Shown here one piece after another: positions 14,767-23,003 of a stretch of DNA of 31,216 nucleotides. Source of the stretch: an uncultured Erysipelotrichaceae bacterium. GTDB taxonomy: Bacteria > Bacillota_I > Bacilli_A > Erysipelotrichales > Erysipelotrichaceae. Location: positions 1-31,216 of the forward strand of contig CACZPD010000095.1 of assembly GCA_902782955.1 (NCBI GenBank), written 5' to 3'. The translations under genes and the position numbers were made by a program. How positions within the stretch are numbered: position 1 is the stretch's first letter; each line of letters opens with the position of its first letter. Below the pieces are notes generated by a model. The model searched no databases, was not told the DNA's origin, and saw only the letters and a list, made by a program, of their open reading frames with translations.

Positions 14767-15909
14767 ATGAATCTGTTAATACATGATCTCAGTCCGGAAG
14801 AATGGGCCGGAACCGGTTTTTCAAAAGAAGGATGGCATATCATTTCCGATCAGGGAACGATCCGTCCGTGTACCGGGTGCTTTTCCTGCTGGAACAGGGA
14901 TCCGGGAAAATGCGTGATCATGGACGGATATGAAAACATGGGATATCTGATCCATCACGCAGATGAAATCGTGGTCATCAGCCGGTTTACATACGGCGGG
15001 TTTTCCGGTTTCATCAAAAATGTTTTTGACAGATGCCTGGGCTATGTCCTGCCGCAGTTTGAGGTCATTGACGGTGAAACACATCATCAGAAGCGGTATG
15101 CGGAAAACAAGCTCTTTACATTCATGTTCTACGGACCGGAACTGACCGAAAACGAAAAACAAACTGCCCGGAGGTATGTCCGGGCAGTATGCACGAATAT
15201 CAGGGGCACGGTAAAAGATGTCATCTTCATTGAACAAAGAAAAAGGAAGATCCGGTATCCGGAAAGAAAATGTACAGACGGGAAAACCATCCTGATCAAC
15301 GGAAGCGTGCGCTTTCAGAACGGGAACTCCGCTGTACTGGCAAAGGAACTTTCGCAGCTTCTGAAACAGGAACCTGCAGTCATTCCGCTTGTCAGTTATC
15401 TGAGCCGTATGCAGGATCTTTATAAAGAAACCGAAGAAACAGAAACGATCGTCTTCTGCGTGCCGCTGTACGTTGACGGGCTGCCTTCCCAGGTCGTCCG
15501 CTTCATGGAGTATCTGGAAAAGCACTATCGCGGCGGCTCCAAGAAGATCTACGTTCTCGCGAATATGGGACTTTATGAAAGCTCTCAGCTGGCTTCCCTC
15601 TTCACTGCCGTCAGGTTATGGTGCACAAAAATGGGCTTTGATTACTGCGGCGGTCTCGGCGTCAGCGCCGGGGAATTGATCGGGACGCTGAAAAAAACCG
15701 TACCGGTCAGGTTATTCCCTTCCAGGAAGATCGACCAGGGCATGCGCAGACTGGCACAGGCTGTCAATGCCGGAGAAGTTATCGACGATATCTTCGCGGA
15801 GCCGTTTGCCTTCCCGCGTTCTCTCTATGTGAAGATTGCAAACGACAACTGGAACAGCCTGGCGAAACAAAACGGGATCCGGCCGGAAGACCTTTACCGT
15901 CAGCTGTAG
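14767..15909 (+). CDS. Tandem flavodoxin-fold (NADPH-dependent FMN reductase-like) protein
   Basis: The start at 14767 is chosen because AGGGAGG (14756-14762) lies just upstream; the in-frame GTG at 14746 overlaps the preceding stop. The 380 residues contain two flavodoxin-like halves. The first (~1-165) begins abruptly, lacks the usual phosphate-binding 'G-S-x-R' loop, but has the Cys cluster Cys35, Cys38, Cys41, Cys49 ('CTGCFSCWNRDPGKC') and 'SRFTYGGFSGFIKNVFDR'. The second (~175-325) has the FMN loop 'ILINGSVRFQNGNSAVLA' and 'VFCVPLYVDGLPSQVVRFME'. Such proteins usually reduce quinones, metals or iron-sulfur partners. The C-terminal tail is unassigned. A terminator follows at 15925-15954. 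Confidence 0.87.
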   Translation: MNLLIHDLSPEEWAGTGFSKEGWHIISDQGTIRPCTGCFSCWNRDPGKCVIMDGYENMGYLIHHADEIVVISRFTYGGFSGFIKNVFDRCLGYVLPQFEVIDGETHHQKRYAENKLFTFMFYGPELTENEKQTARRYVRAVCTNIRGTVKDVIFIEQRKRKIRYPERKCTDGKTILINGSVRFQNGNSAVLAKELSQLLKQEPAVIPLVSYLSRMQDLYKETEETETIVFCVPLYVDGLPSQVVRFMEYLEKHYRGGSKKIYVLANMGLYESSQLASLFTAVRLWCTKMGFDYCGGLGVSAGELIGTLKKTVPVRLFPSRKIDQGMRRLAQAVNAGEVIDDIFAEPFAFPRSLYVKIANDNWNSLAKQNGIRPEDLYRQL

Positions 15910-15924
15910 ATCCATCAATGGCAA

Positions 15925-15954
15925 AAAAGATTTCAGTTCAGGCTGAAATCTTTT
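15925..15954. terminator. Bidirectional terminator between flavoprotein and ROK kinase genes
   Basis: AAAAGATTTCAG (15925-15936) pairs perfectly over 12 bp with CTGAAATCTTTT (15943-15954) around a 6-nt loop, flanked by A-rich sequence on one side and T-rich on the other. It sits between two converging genes. Confidence 0.9.
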
Positions 15955-15971
15955 CTTTTGTCTTCTGCGGA

Positions 15972-16859
15972 TTATTCGGCAATATCCTTCGCGGCAATCA
16001 TTGCACCGTAAAGTCCCGCGTCATCACCGAATGCGGAAAGTGCCGTCCGGATATCCGGATCTGTCATATATTTCTTTGCTTTGGCAAAAACCTTTTCAAT
16101 ATACCAGGGATTGTTCAGACCGATGGACCCGCCGATCACATAGATATCAGGATCGATAATGTAATAGATATCGGCGATGCCGCGGGCAAGTGCTTCTGAT
16201 GTTTTTTCCAGGATCTCTTCCGCTTTCGGATCCCCCTTATCATATTCGTGAAACAGGTCTTTCGCGAACATCTGTCTGCCGTACGCTTCCGAGGCAATGC
16301 GTTCCATTGCGGCACCTCCTGCTGTTTCATTCAGGGAACCCGGATTGGCGCTGCCATGATGATACGGATCATCATTGACGATCACATTATAAAATTCCGC
16401 CGTATTGCAGTGGGCACCGTTGATCAGTTCCCCTTTATAGACAAACGACCCGCCCATTCCTGTGGACATTCCGATAAAGATCACAGAGTCATACCCTTTG
16501 CCGGCACCGATCCTTGCTTCCGCAAGACCTGCCAGATTTCCGTCATTGTTCACCGTGCAGGGTTTCCCGGTTTTTTCCGTGATATACCTGACGATCTCAA
16601 AATTATCCCAGCCGTACAGATTCGGCGGATTCAGTATTTTCCCGGCTTTCAGATCCAGTGGACCGGGAGAAGCGATTCCGTACGCGCAGATCTCCCATTC
16701 CGGCTGATCCGCGTATGCAAGCAGTCTGTCGATATTCCTTTCCCCGCCCAGGGAACGGTCATTGTCTGTCTTGAACACATCCAGAAGGCTGCCGTTTTCA
16801 TCAAAGATGCCCAGTCTCAGCTGTGTGCCGCCGATATCGATTCCCGCATAAGTTTTCAT
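15972..16859 (-). CDS. ROK family sugar kinase without the zinc cysteine motif
   Basis: A 295-residue ROK-family kinase. The ATP phosphate loop 'GIDIGGTQLRLG' (6-17), the catalytic Asp106 in 'VNNDGNLAGLAE' and 'FIGMSTGMGGSFV' (second phosphate site) are intact. The sugar-contacting Glu of the usual 'A-G-E-I-G-H' is present as Glu155 in 'NTAEFYNV', but the following His and the zinc motif CxCGxxGCxE are absent; the aligned stretch reads 'GSANPGSLNETAGG'. Kinase activity on a hexose or N-acetyl sugar is likely; specificity is open. AAAGGAG ahead of the ATG is the ribosome site. The start faces a broken oxidoreductase gene across a 95-nt divergent region. Confidence 0.88.
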   Translation of the reverse strand: MKTYAGIDIGGTQLRLGIFDENGSLLDVFKTDNDRSLGGERNIDRLLAYADQPEWEICAYGIASPGPLDLKAGKILNPPNLYGWDNFEIVRYITEKTGKPCTVNNDGNLAGLAEARIGAGKGYDSVIFIGMSTGMGGSFVYKGELINGAHCNTAEFYNVIVNDDPYHHGSANPGSLNETAGGAAMERIASEAYGRQMFAKDLFHEYDKGDPKAEEILEKTSEALARGIADIYYIIDPDIYVIGGSIGLNNPWYIEKVFAKAKKYMTDPDIRTALSAFGDDAGLYGAMIAAKDIAE

Positions 16860-16929
16860 ACCTGTTTTCTCCTTTTAATGATTATGCCTTATATGCAAAA
16901 CAAAAGACGTTTTCTTATCTGATTGTTAT

Positions 16930-16935
16930 TATACT
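16930..16935 (+). promoter_or_regulatory. Possible -10 element of the oxidoreductase pseudogene
   Basis: TATACT lies 19 nt before the ATG in the short divergent region shared with the ROK kinase gene. A CATAAT on the minus strand (16881-16886) may be the -10 for the kinase. No convincing -35 was found for either. Confidence 0.3.
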
Positions 16936-16954
16936 ATCAGTAAGAGGTTTGAAC

Positions 16955-17919
16955 ATGACTGAAACAATAGTAAGATACGGTATTCTTTCATCCGCGACGA
17001 TCGTTCCCCGTTTTGTAAAGGGAATGCGTCTCACTTCCAACGGGGAAGTAACCGCCATTGCCGCAAGATCGATGTCTAAGGCGGAATCGTTCGCAAAAGA
17101 ACTGGATATACCAAATGTCTTTCCGGATTACATGACCCTGCTGGAAAGCGATGAGATAGACGCGGTTTATATTCCCCTGATCAACAGCCTGCATTACGAA
17201 TACGCAAAAAAAGCACTCGCAGCGGGAAAACATGCTGTTGTTGAGAAACCGTTTGTACTCCACGCTTCTGAAGCAGAGGATTATTCATTACGGAAGCAAT
17301 CAAAACGCCGCATCTTCCTCTGTACCGGAAAATAAAACAGATCATTGATTCACAGGAATTCGGCAGGATCCGTTATATGACTTTCCGTCAGTCTTATACA
17401 AGCGGGCCGTATACCGGCGGATGGAACCGGAAGCGTGAATACGGCGGCGGTGTACTGTACGGCAACGAGGCTTATTTCTTCCGTATGGCGGAATTCCTCG
17501 GCGAAAGAATCATTTCCTGTTCGGGTACTGACTCTTTTCCGGAAAATGAGGCGGAAGACCAGTGCTGTGTAACTGCCCTGCTGGAAAACGGAAGCGTAGC
17601 CTGTCTGAATGTTTCCACCCGTGTGCTTTTCAAAAACGGTCTTACAATTTACCTGGATCATGCGGTCATCGAAATCCCGGATTACTGGAAAGCCGGTGAG
17701 GCGCGGATCATACCGGAGAGCGGCATTGAACAGCTTATCAGCTTCCCCTGTCCTTATGAGTTCCGGTATGAACTGGAACACTATAACAGCTGTATTCTCG
17801 CCAATAAAACTTTCAGTCACGTGAATACACCGGAGATGACGGTCCGTTATATCCGGTTCTGTGAGGATCTTTATAAAAGCTTTTCTGAATATGAAGACAC
17901 AAAAATAACTTCGGTCTGA
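16955..17919 (+). pseudogene. Gfo/Idh/MocA family oxidoreductase, broken by an internal deletion with frameshift
   Basis: The N-terminal part runs in one frame from ATG 16955: a Rossmann fold start 'RYGILSSATIVPRFVKGM', then 'SDEIDAVYIPLINSLHYEYA' and 'AGKHAVVEKPF'. It goes off at about 17275-17280 and stops at 17335. The rest of the same protein continues in another frame from about 17275 ('GLFITEAIKTPHLPLYR', then 'GGWNRKREYGGGVLYGNEAYF') to TGA 17917-17919. In the family about eight residues normally separate 'EAE' from 'RGLF'. Here those codons overlap by 4 nt in AGAG, which fits a deletion of about 28 nt. The short leftover ORFs are unlikely to be active as an NAD(P)-dependent sugar dehydrogenase. 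Confidence 0.85.
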
Positions 17920-17932
17920 CCAAAGTTATTTT
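17902..17932. terminator. Bidirectional terminator between the oxidoreductase pseudogene and the MscS-type gene
   Basis: AAAATAACTT (17902-17911) pairs with AAGTTATTTT (17923-17932). The intervening 11 nt contain a GGTC/GACC that could extend the structure. It lies between converging genes and overlaps the last codons of the broken oxidoreductase. Confidence 0.8.
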
Positions 17933-17939
17933 ATATGTA

Positions 17940-20900
17940 TCAGGATTTTTCTTCTTCCTTTTCCGTCTCTTCAGGAACCGGTGCCGGTGCGGGAGGAGTT
18001 TCCTTTTCATCAGGAAGATATGAAACTGTGACCTGCGGGAACGGAACATTGATATGGTTCCGGTAGAAGATCTGCAGGATCTCACGGTTCAGATAACGGG
18101 TGACGCCGATAATATTCAGTTCGTTGCATTTCGCCCAGATCGCGAGCGTTACACCGCTCTGACCGAGTTCGGCAACACCGGCATATACCGGGCCGTCCAG
18201 AATTCTCGCATCTTTTTCTTTCAGATCAGGAAGTTCACGGCGCAGGACTTCTTCCACATATTCGATATCCTGACCGTACTCGATGCTGACACGGCAGAAT
18301 GCGTAGGATGCTTCCTTGGTCATATTCAGAACGCCCGTGATGTCGCTGTTATTGTAGATCTTGATATTGCCGTCAACACCGAGGATCTTTGTTGTCCGCA
18401 GACCGATATCCATGACGGTTCCGCGGAAGCCGCCGATCGTGACGATGTCGCCGACGCGGAATTCTCCTTCAAATACAATGAAGATGCCGGCAATGATATC
18501 CTTGATCAGGCTCTGTGCGCCAAGACCAATGACAAGTGAGAGGATACCGGCGCTGGCGAGAAGATTCTGCGCATCCATACCCACGAGATAGAGACAGTAG
18601 AAGAGTGCAAATATCGTACCGCCGTACTTGACGACAGAGAGCAGAAGATGAGCGATCGTTTCCCCTCTTGCACCAAGCAGCGACGATGCCATCTGAACCG
18701 GCAGACGGAACAGAACAGCAATAATGGTAACCATGATCAGGACGATCATACATGCGCTCAAAGCAAACACATTCACTTCCCTGTCCCAGTTTCTGCTGAG
18801 TATATACTGGATCACAGAACCTTTTTCAAAGAATCTGTTTACACCGATCACAGCGATCAGCACATAGATGATCATGATTCCAAAGACAATACTGATCAGA
18901 AGAAGCAGTTTCTGTTCAGGGCTTTTTTCACTCCAGGGGATCCACTTGTTATCCCATCGGGCAGCGGCTTTAGTCGTCGAAGCCTGCTTGCCGGAAGGCA
19001 GGATAATGTTGAAGATTGCGGAATCCAAACCTTTTTCCTCCTGTGACTCACTCATCGTCGCATAAAGCGTCTCTTCTTCTTCGGTTGTCAGTGTAACGGT
19101 GCCGGAAAGGAACAAAATCAGGAGCAGGCTTGTAAATGCAGTAATCAGTGAAATGATAAACCGTGACTGGTACATCTCAGATTTCGGAACTGCCGTGGCG
19201 ATGAAATAACCTTCCACATAGCGGAAAGCCATGAAGTATGTAATATTGTTTACAGACCGGAATCCGTAATAATCAAGGCCGGTAAACGCGTTTTTTGAAA
19301 TGCCGAGGGTCTCCGCTGTCTTTCCGATGGAAGCTTCAACCGGTGAGTACAGGCATTTATGGGCTTCACTGCTGTCAAACAGCAGGATGAATCCGTTTGT
19401 GAGCATATCGGAAGAAAGTACCTTCCGGACATCCGTTGAAGCCAGTATGCGTGATGATATCTCGGAATTCAGGCCGATCTGCAGCATTGACCGGTGGGGT
19501 GTAATCTCACCTTCCACATCAGATTCAATATTTTCATCATTTCTTGCTTCATAATCTTTATGGGATACGTAAATGGTATTGCCGTCCTCATCTTTTGCGG
19601 TGTAATACATCATCTTTACGCCGATATATTGATTCTCCGCGCCGAGATCATCTGTCATGGCTTCCTGGATGCACTCGTCTTTCCTGCCGTCCAGGATATC
19701 AAGGAATATATAGGACTGATCATCCTGTTTATGACTGACTGTAAAGAACCAGTTGGATGTGCTGGTCGCGATCGTATGGCCGTTTTCATCGAAAATGTAG
19801 AGGGAATCCAGATCATTTTCTTCACACATTTTTTTCAGAAGAGCAGATTCGGAAACAGATTTCAGCGGATTTCCTTCATCGTCAAAAATGAAGTACCGGT
19901 CTCCCGACCTGTCATAATCGGTGTAATACCGGTCAGAAGTCTCATTCAGCACGGAAGGATCTTCTTCAATCAGATAGGAAAGCAGTTTTGCTTTGGACAG
20001 AAAACGGTTGTCATAGTAATTCCTGATCAGTTCCCGGTTCCGGTTGCTTTCCTCATAACGCGCAGTTACCTCATTCAGGGCAAGTTCCGAATTCTCAATG
20101 CTTTCAGATATTTCGAGAAGTGTCTGCGTATAGAAGGAAATACCGAAGATCAGCAATACTCCCGCAATCATCAGCGGAAACACTTTTTTGAAGATCGAGA
20201 TGTCGAAATAGACAGGACTGCCTTTGCGTTTTCCGATTACCTTTCTTTCTGTCTGCACAGCGTGGCGGACAAAATCATTCCGGACAATGACAGCGTAAGA
20301 CAGACACAGCAGCATCACCAGGACAAACCCGGTTATAGACCAGAACAGGACGTATTTGTCATTGAAATAAATATCTTCCGTTTCAGCGACGGCACAGATG
20401 ACCGTACTGTTTCCGAACTTGCGCGAAACACAGTAGTATTTCACGCCGCCGATCGTCTGGCGGCCGGCATATCCGTCTTCCAGTGCCTCTTCCGTCATCC
20501 CGGCTTCGATCGCATTTGTTTCTTTCAGATCTTTCGTTTCCGGAAAATACAGGAAAGAATAGTCTGTGGAATCGACCGCGAACATAAATCCGTTGTTGTT
20601 TACAGCAGCATTGCTGAGGACGGCCGAAAGATCGCGCAGCGAAGCCAGCTGGACATCCAGGACTTCCGCTTTCGCGCCGAGTACGATCACAAATTCTCTC
20701 TTTTTGAAAGAAGTCCGGACAGAATAGAAATAATAATCTCCGTATTCCGTTGTTTCCTTTGCCGGGGAGACTGTCCCCTCTTTATTTCTTGTGCCGGGAA
20801 TCAGGTGATCGACTCCGCGGTCACTGAGCAGTCCGGATGTACGCAGATTGGTACCGGTCAGCTCCGTATTGGGAGAGATCAGAACAGTGCCTTCCTCATC

Positions 20901-21284
20901 CATCACAAACAGGTAATCGACACCGGACCTCTCTACCATATCCGCAAACACGTAAGCACGTGCATTGTCATCCGCGTCACCCAGCGAGTCATACAGGCCG
21001 CTTTCCAGCAGTTCCTGCAGATTATCCAGCATATCCTGGTTGGAATCATGGAAAATATCGGTCAGTTCAGCAGCATCGTTCTGATTCTGGGAAAGAATTT
21101 CTATCGTCTCCGTCAGGGCAGTCTCGTTGCTTCGCTGCTGTTTCCTCAGACCTGCGCTGTGCTGCATCTGCCGCAGGAAAAAAGATATCAGCAATGCACC
21201 GAAAATGATCAGACAGGCATTGACGATGACCTTTGTGAAAAAATATGTGTTTGCTTTATTCCGGATTTCACGTTGATCGGTCAT
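17940..21284 (-). CDS. Large MscS-type mechanosensitive channel with two extracellular Cache-like sensor regions
   Basis: An 1114-residue membrane protein. Predicted membrane segments are at ~17-37, 312-334, 367-386, 709-731, 792-814, 837-859, 879-901 and the pore helix ~905-937. The segments enclose two extracellular regions, ~38-311 and ~387-708. Both contain Cache/PAS-like strands such as 'VDYLFVMDEEGTVLISP', 'YFIFDDEGNPLKS', 'LYIFDENGHTIATSTS' and 'GFILLFDSSEAHKCLYSP'. The C-terminal third is a standard MscS core: 'LASAGILSLVIGLGAQSLIK', 'DIIAGIFIVFEGEFRVGDIV', 'GGFRGTVMDIGLRTTKI' and 'NSDITGVLNMTK', followed by a C-terminal cage and an acidic Pro/Glu tail. Ordinary MscS is under 300 residues. 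A GGGGAGG about 8 nt before the ATG is the ribosome site. Confidence 0.92.
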   Translation of the reverse strand: MTDQREIRNKANTYFFTKVIVNACLIIFGALLISFFLRQMQHSAGLRKQQRSNETALTETIEILSQNQNDAAELTDIFHDSNQDMLDNLQELLESGLYDSLGDADDNARAYVFADMVERSGVDYLFVMDEEGTVLISPNTELTGTNLRTSGLLSDRGVDHLIPGTRNKEGTVSPAKETTEYGDYYFYSVRTSFKKREFVIVLGAKAEVLDVQLASLRDLSAVLSNAAVNNNGFMFAVDSTDYSFLYFPETKDLKETNAIEAGMTEEALEDGYAGRQTIGGVKYYCVSRKFGNSTVICAVAETEDIYFNDKYVLFWSITGFVLVMLLCLSYAVIVRNDFVRHAVQTERKVIGKRKGSPVYFDISIFKKVFPLMIAGVLLIFGISFYTQTLLEISESIENSELALNEVTARYEESNRNRELIRNYYDNRFLSKAKLLSYLIEEDPSVLNETSDRYYTDYDRSGDRYFIFDDEGNPLKSVSESALLKKMCEENDLDSLYIFDENGHTIATSTSNWFFTVSHKQDDQSYIFLDILDGRKDECIQEAMTDDLGAENQYIGVKMMYYTAKDEDGNTIYVSHKDYEARNDENIESDVEGEITPHRSMLQIGLNSEISSRILASTDVRKVLSSDMLTNGFILLFDSSEAHKCLYSPVEASIGKTAETLGISKNAFTGLDYYGFRSVNNITYFMAFRYVEGYFIATAVPKSEMYQSRFIISLITAFTSLLLILFLSGTVTLTTEEEETLYATMSESQEEKGLDSAIFNIILPSGKQASTTKAAARWDNKWIPWSEKSPEQKLLLLISIVFGIMIIYVLIAVIGVNRFFEKGSVIQYILSRNWDREVNVFALSACMIVLIMVTIIAVLFRLPVQMASSLLGARGETIAHLLLSVVKYGGTIFALFYCLYLVGMDAQNLLASAGILSLVIGLGAQSLIKDIIAGIFIVFEGEFRVGDIVTIGGFRGTVMDIGLRTTKILGVDGNIKIYNNSDITGVLNMTKEASYAFCRVSIEYGQDIEYVEEVLRRELPDLKEKDARILDGPVYAGVAELGQSGVTLAIWAKCNELNIIGVTRYLNREILQIFYRNHINVPFPQVTVSYLPDEKETPPAPAPVPEETEKEEEKS

Positions 21285-21331
21285 AGGCGTTCCTCCCCTT
21301 CAGCAAAAAAAGCATAATTAGTATTTTAATT

Positions 21332-21337
21332 ATTATA
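21332..21337 (-). promoter_or_regulatory. Possible -10 element of the MscS-type gene
   Basis: On the minus strand TATAAT lies about 48 nt upstream of the ATG in an A/T-rich stretch. No clear -35 is present at the expected distance. The remaining 21338-21470 region between the divergent genes holds nothing I can identify. Confidence 0.35.
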
Positions 21338-21473
21338 ACAGGTGCATTGAGGATATCGCAGTAATCTGAAAGCATTTTCCCAGCGCGCATGGCAGCTGAT
21401 CGTTTTTATGTTCCGAATTTGGTTGGATTAACAATTATTTCAGCAATGTATCCGCTTACATCAAAAACTTCTG

Positions 21474-21503
21474 TTGACGTTCCATTTTCAAATGGAATAT
21501 TAT
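21474..21503 (+). promoter_or_regulatory. uraA promoter with an 18-bp palindromic operator filling the spacer
   Basis: -35 TTGACG (21474-21479) and -10 TATTAT (21498-21503) are 18 nt apart. The spacer is exactly the perfect palindrome TTCCATTT-TC-AAATGGAA (21480-21497). A repressor bound here would cover the promoter fully. The leader to the ATG is only about 25 nt, too short for a PyrR or riboswitch attenuator, so control by a DNA-binding protein is likely. Confidence 0.7.
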
Positions 21504-21533
21504 TTTACGGAATGATTAAGGGGGTAAATCGTA

Positions 21534-22898
21534 ATGAAACTCGTTTACAATGTCGAAGACAAACCGAGCCGTAATCATCTCATTGTCTTCGCATTCCAGC
21601 AGGTGCTGGCCATCATGGCTGCAACCATCGCTGTTCCGATGATCATCGGAAACGGAATGGATTCATCTGCAGCTCTGTTCGGTGCCGGTGTAGGCACACT
21701 CGTCTATGTAATCTTCACACAAAAGAAAAGCCCGGTTTTCCTGGGATCCTCATTTGCCTTCATCGGATCTATGTCCGCAGCGTTTGCAGGAGCTGTTTCT
21801 GCACAGGCCGGATATACAGGTCTGATCCTCGGTGCAACATTTGCCGGTCTGGTATATGTCGTTCTCGCACTGATGGTAAGAGCAGTCGGTGTTCACTGGG
21901 TCAACCGTCTCATGCCGCCGGTCGTTATCGGACCGACAGTCGCTATTATCGGACTTTCCCTGGCAGGCAATGCCGTAGGTGACCTGCAGACTTCCAGTCT
22001 GACCGGCGAACCTACACAGTGGGCTGTCCTCTGCGGTCTGATTGCCCTGCTTACGACAATGATCGTCAGCACATACGGCAAGACCAACGCTAAACTGATT
22101 CCGTTCATCCTCGGAATCCTTGCCGGTTATATCGCAGCCGCGATCCTGACATTTATCGGCACTTCCACCGGAAATACAGCGATGCAGATCATCAACTTCG
22201 CACCGGTTACAGCACTGTGGGAGAACGGTGTTACACTGTCGACTTTCTTCTCAGTTCCGAAATTCACATTCCTGACGGCAGCCAAAGGCTTCTCCGAGAT
22301 CGATGCAGGATATATCGGAACGATCGCTGTTGCCTATATCCCGGTCGCATTCGTTGTCTTTGCGGAACATATCGCTGACCACAAGAACATCTCCACGATC
22401 ATCGAACGTGATCTGCTGGATGACCCGGGACTTCACCGCACACTTCTCGGTGACGGTGTCGGCTCCATCGTCGGCGCATTCTTCGGCGGATGTGCCAATA
22501 CAACTTACGGCGAATCTGTTGCATGCGTAGCGATCACTAAGAACGCTTCTGTCGCAACGATCATCACAGCAGCGTTTGAGTGCATTATCATCTCCTTCCT
22601 CGCTCCGTTTGTGGCATTTATTTCCAGCATCCCGTCCTGCGTTATGGGCGGTGTATGTATGGCATTATATGGATTCATTGCTGTCTCCGGTCTGAAGATG
22701 ATCCAGAGACTTGATTTCGAACTCAACCGCAACGTATTCGTTGTTTCCACGATCCTGATTTCCGGTATCGGCGGACTTTCCCTGACATTCGGAAAGATTA
22801 CGATCACTTCCGTTGCCTGCGCACTGATCCTCGGTATTCTCGTCAATACCATCCTGCGCGGCGATGAAGACGCAAAAGACAGACAGAATAAGTATTGA
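21534..22898 (+). CDS. uraA: NCS2 family uracil/xanthine permease
   Basis: A 454-residue polytopic permease of the nucleobase-cation-symport-2 family, the expected length for UraA-type proteins. The substrate-site motifs are present: 'VVFAEHIADHKN' with Glu278 and His279, and 'CANTTYGESVACVAITK' with Glu327, corresponding to the two essential Glu of E. coli UraA. 'GSSFAFIGSMSAAF' is the conserved TM3 segment. It imports uracil (or another base) with protons for pyrimidine salvage. AAGGGGG at 21518-21524 lies 9 nt before the ATG. Transcription is monocistronic: promoter and operator at 21474-21503, terminator at 22904-22923. Confidence 0.92.
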   Translation: MKLVYNVEDKPSRNHLIVFAFQQVLAIMAATIAVPMIIGNGMDSSAALFGAGVGTLVYVIFTQKKSPVFLGSSFAFIGSMSAAFAGAVSAQAGYTGLILGATFAGLVYVVLALMVRAVGVHWVNRLMPPVVIGPTVAIIGLSLAGNAVGDLQTSSLTGEPTQWAVLCGLIALLTTMIVSTYGKTNAKLIPFILGILAGYIAAAILTFIGTSTGNTAMQIINFAPVTALWENGVTLSTFFSVPKFTFLTAAKGFSEIDAGYIGTIAVAYIPVAFVVFAEHIADHKNISTIIERDLLDDPGLHRTLLGDGVGSIVGAFFGGCANTTYGESVACVAITKNASVATIITAAFECIIISFLAPFVAFISSIPSCVMGGVCMALYGFIAVSGLKMIQRLDFELNRNVFVVSTILISGIGGLSLTFGKITITSVACALILGILVNTILRGDEDAKDRQNKY

Positions 22899-22903
22899 TC
22901 TGT

Positions 22904-22928
22904 AAAGGCACCACGGTGCCTTTTTCTT
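22904..22928 (+). terminator. Intrinsic terminator of uraA
   Basis: AAAGGCAC-CACG-GTGCCTTT (22904-22923) is a perfect 8-bp stem with a 4-nt loop followed by TTCTTTTT. It lies 6 nt beyond the stop codon. Confidence 0.92.
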
Positions 22929-23003
22929 TTTGTACTCTGGATATCTTCCCCGGAAACAGATACGATAGTTTTATACATCAGTCATACCGGAGAATACTGC
23001 AAT

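Noticed and set aside
16823..16954. Upstream extension of the oxidoreductase frame to 16823
   Set aside because: It would run through the divergent promoter region and into the ROK kinase gene; homology begins at ATG 16955.
17260..17340. Programmed ribosomal frameshift as an explanation of the split oxidoreductase
   Set aside because: No slippery heptamer is visible and about eight residues are missing at the junction, so a shift alone would not restore the family sequence.
19494..21317. A 607-residue open frame on the plus strand inside the MscS-type gene
   Set aside because: It lies wholly antisense to a gene with clear domain homology, has no ribosome site, and its translation is Phe/Ile/Arg/His-rich with no recognisable motif, as expected for a mirror frame.
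21285..21533. A riboswitch or PyrR attenuator ahead of uraA
   Set aside because: The mapped promoter elements leave a leader of about 25 nt, too short for either, and no anti-terminator/terminator pair is present.
21389..21574. A 61-residue ORF upstream of uraA
   Set aside because: It overlaps the uraA promoter, operator and start, lacks a ribosome site, and shows no recognisable feature.
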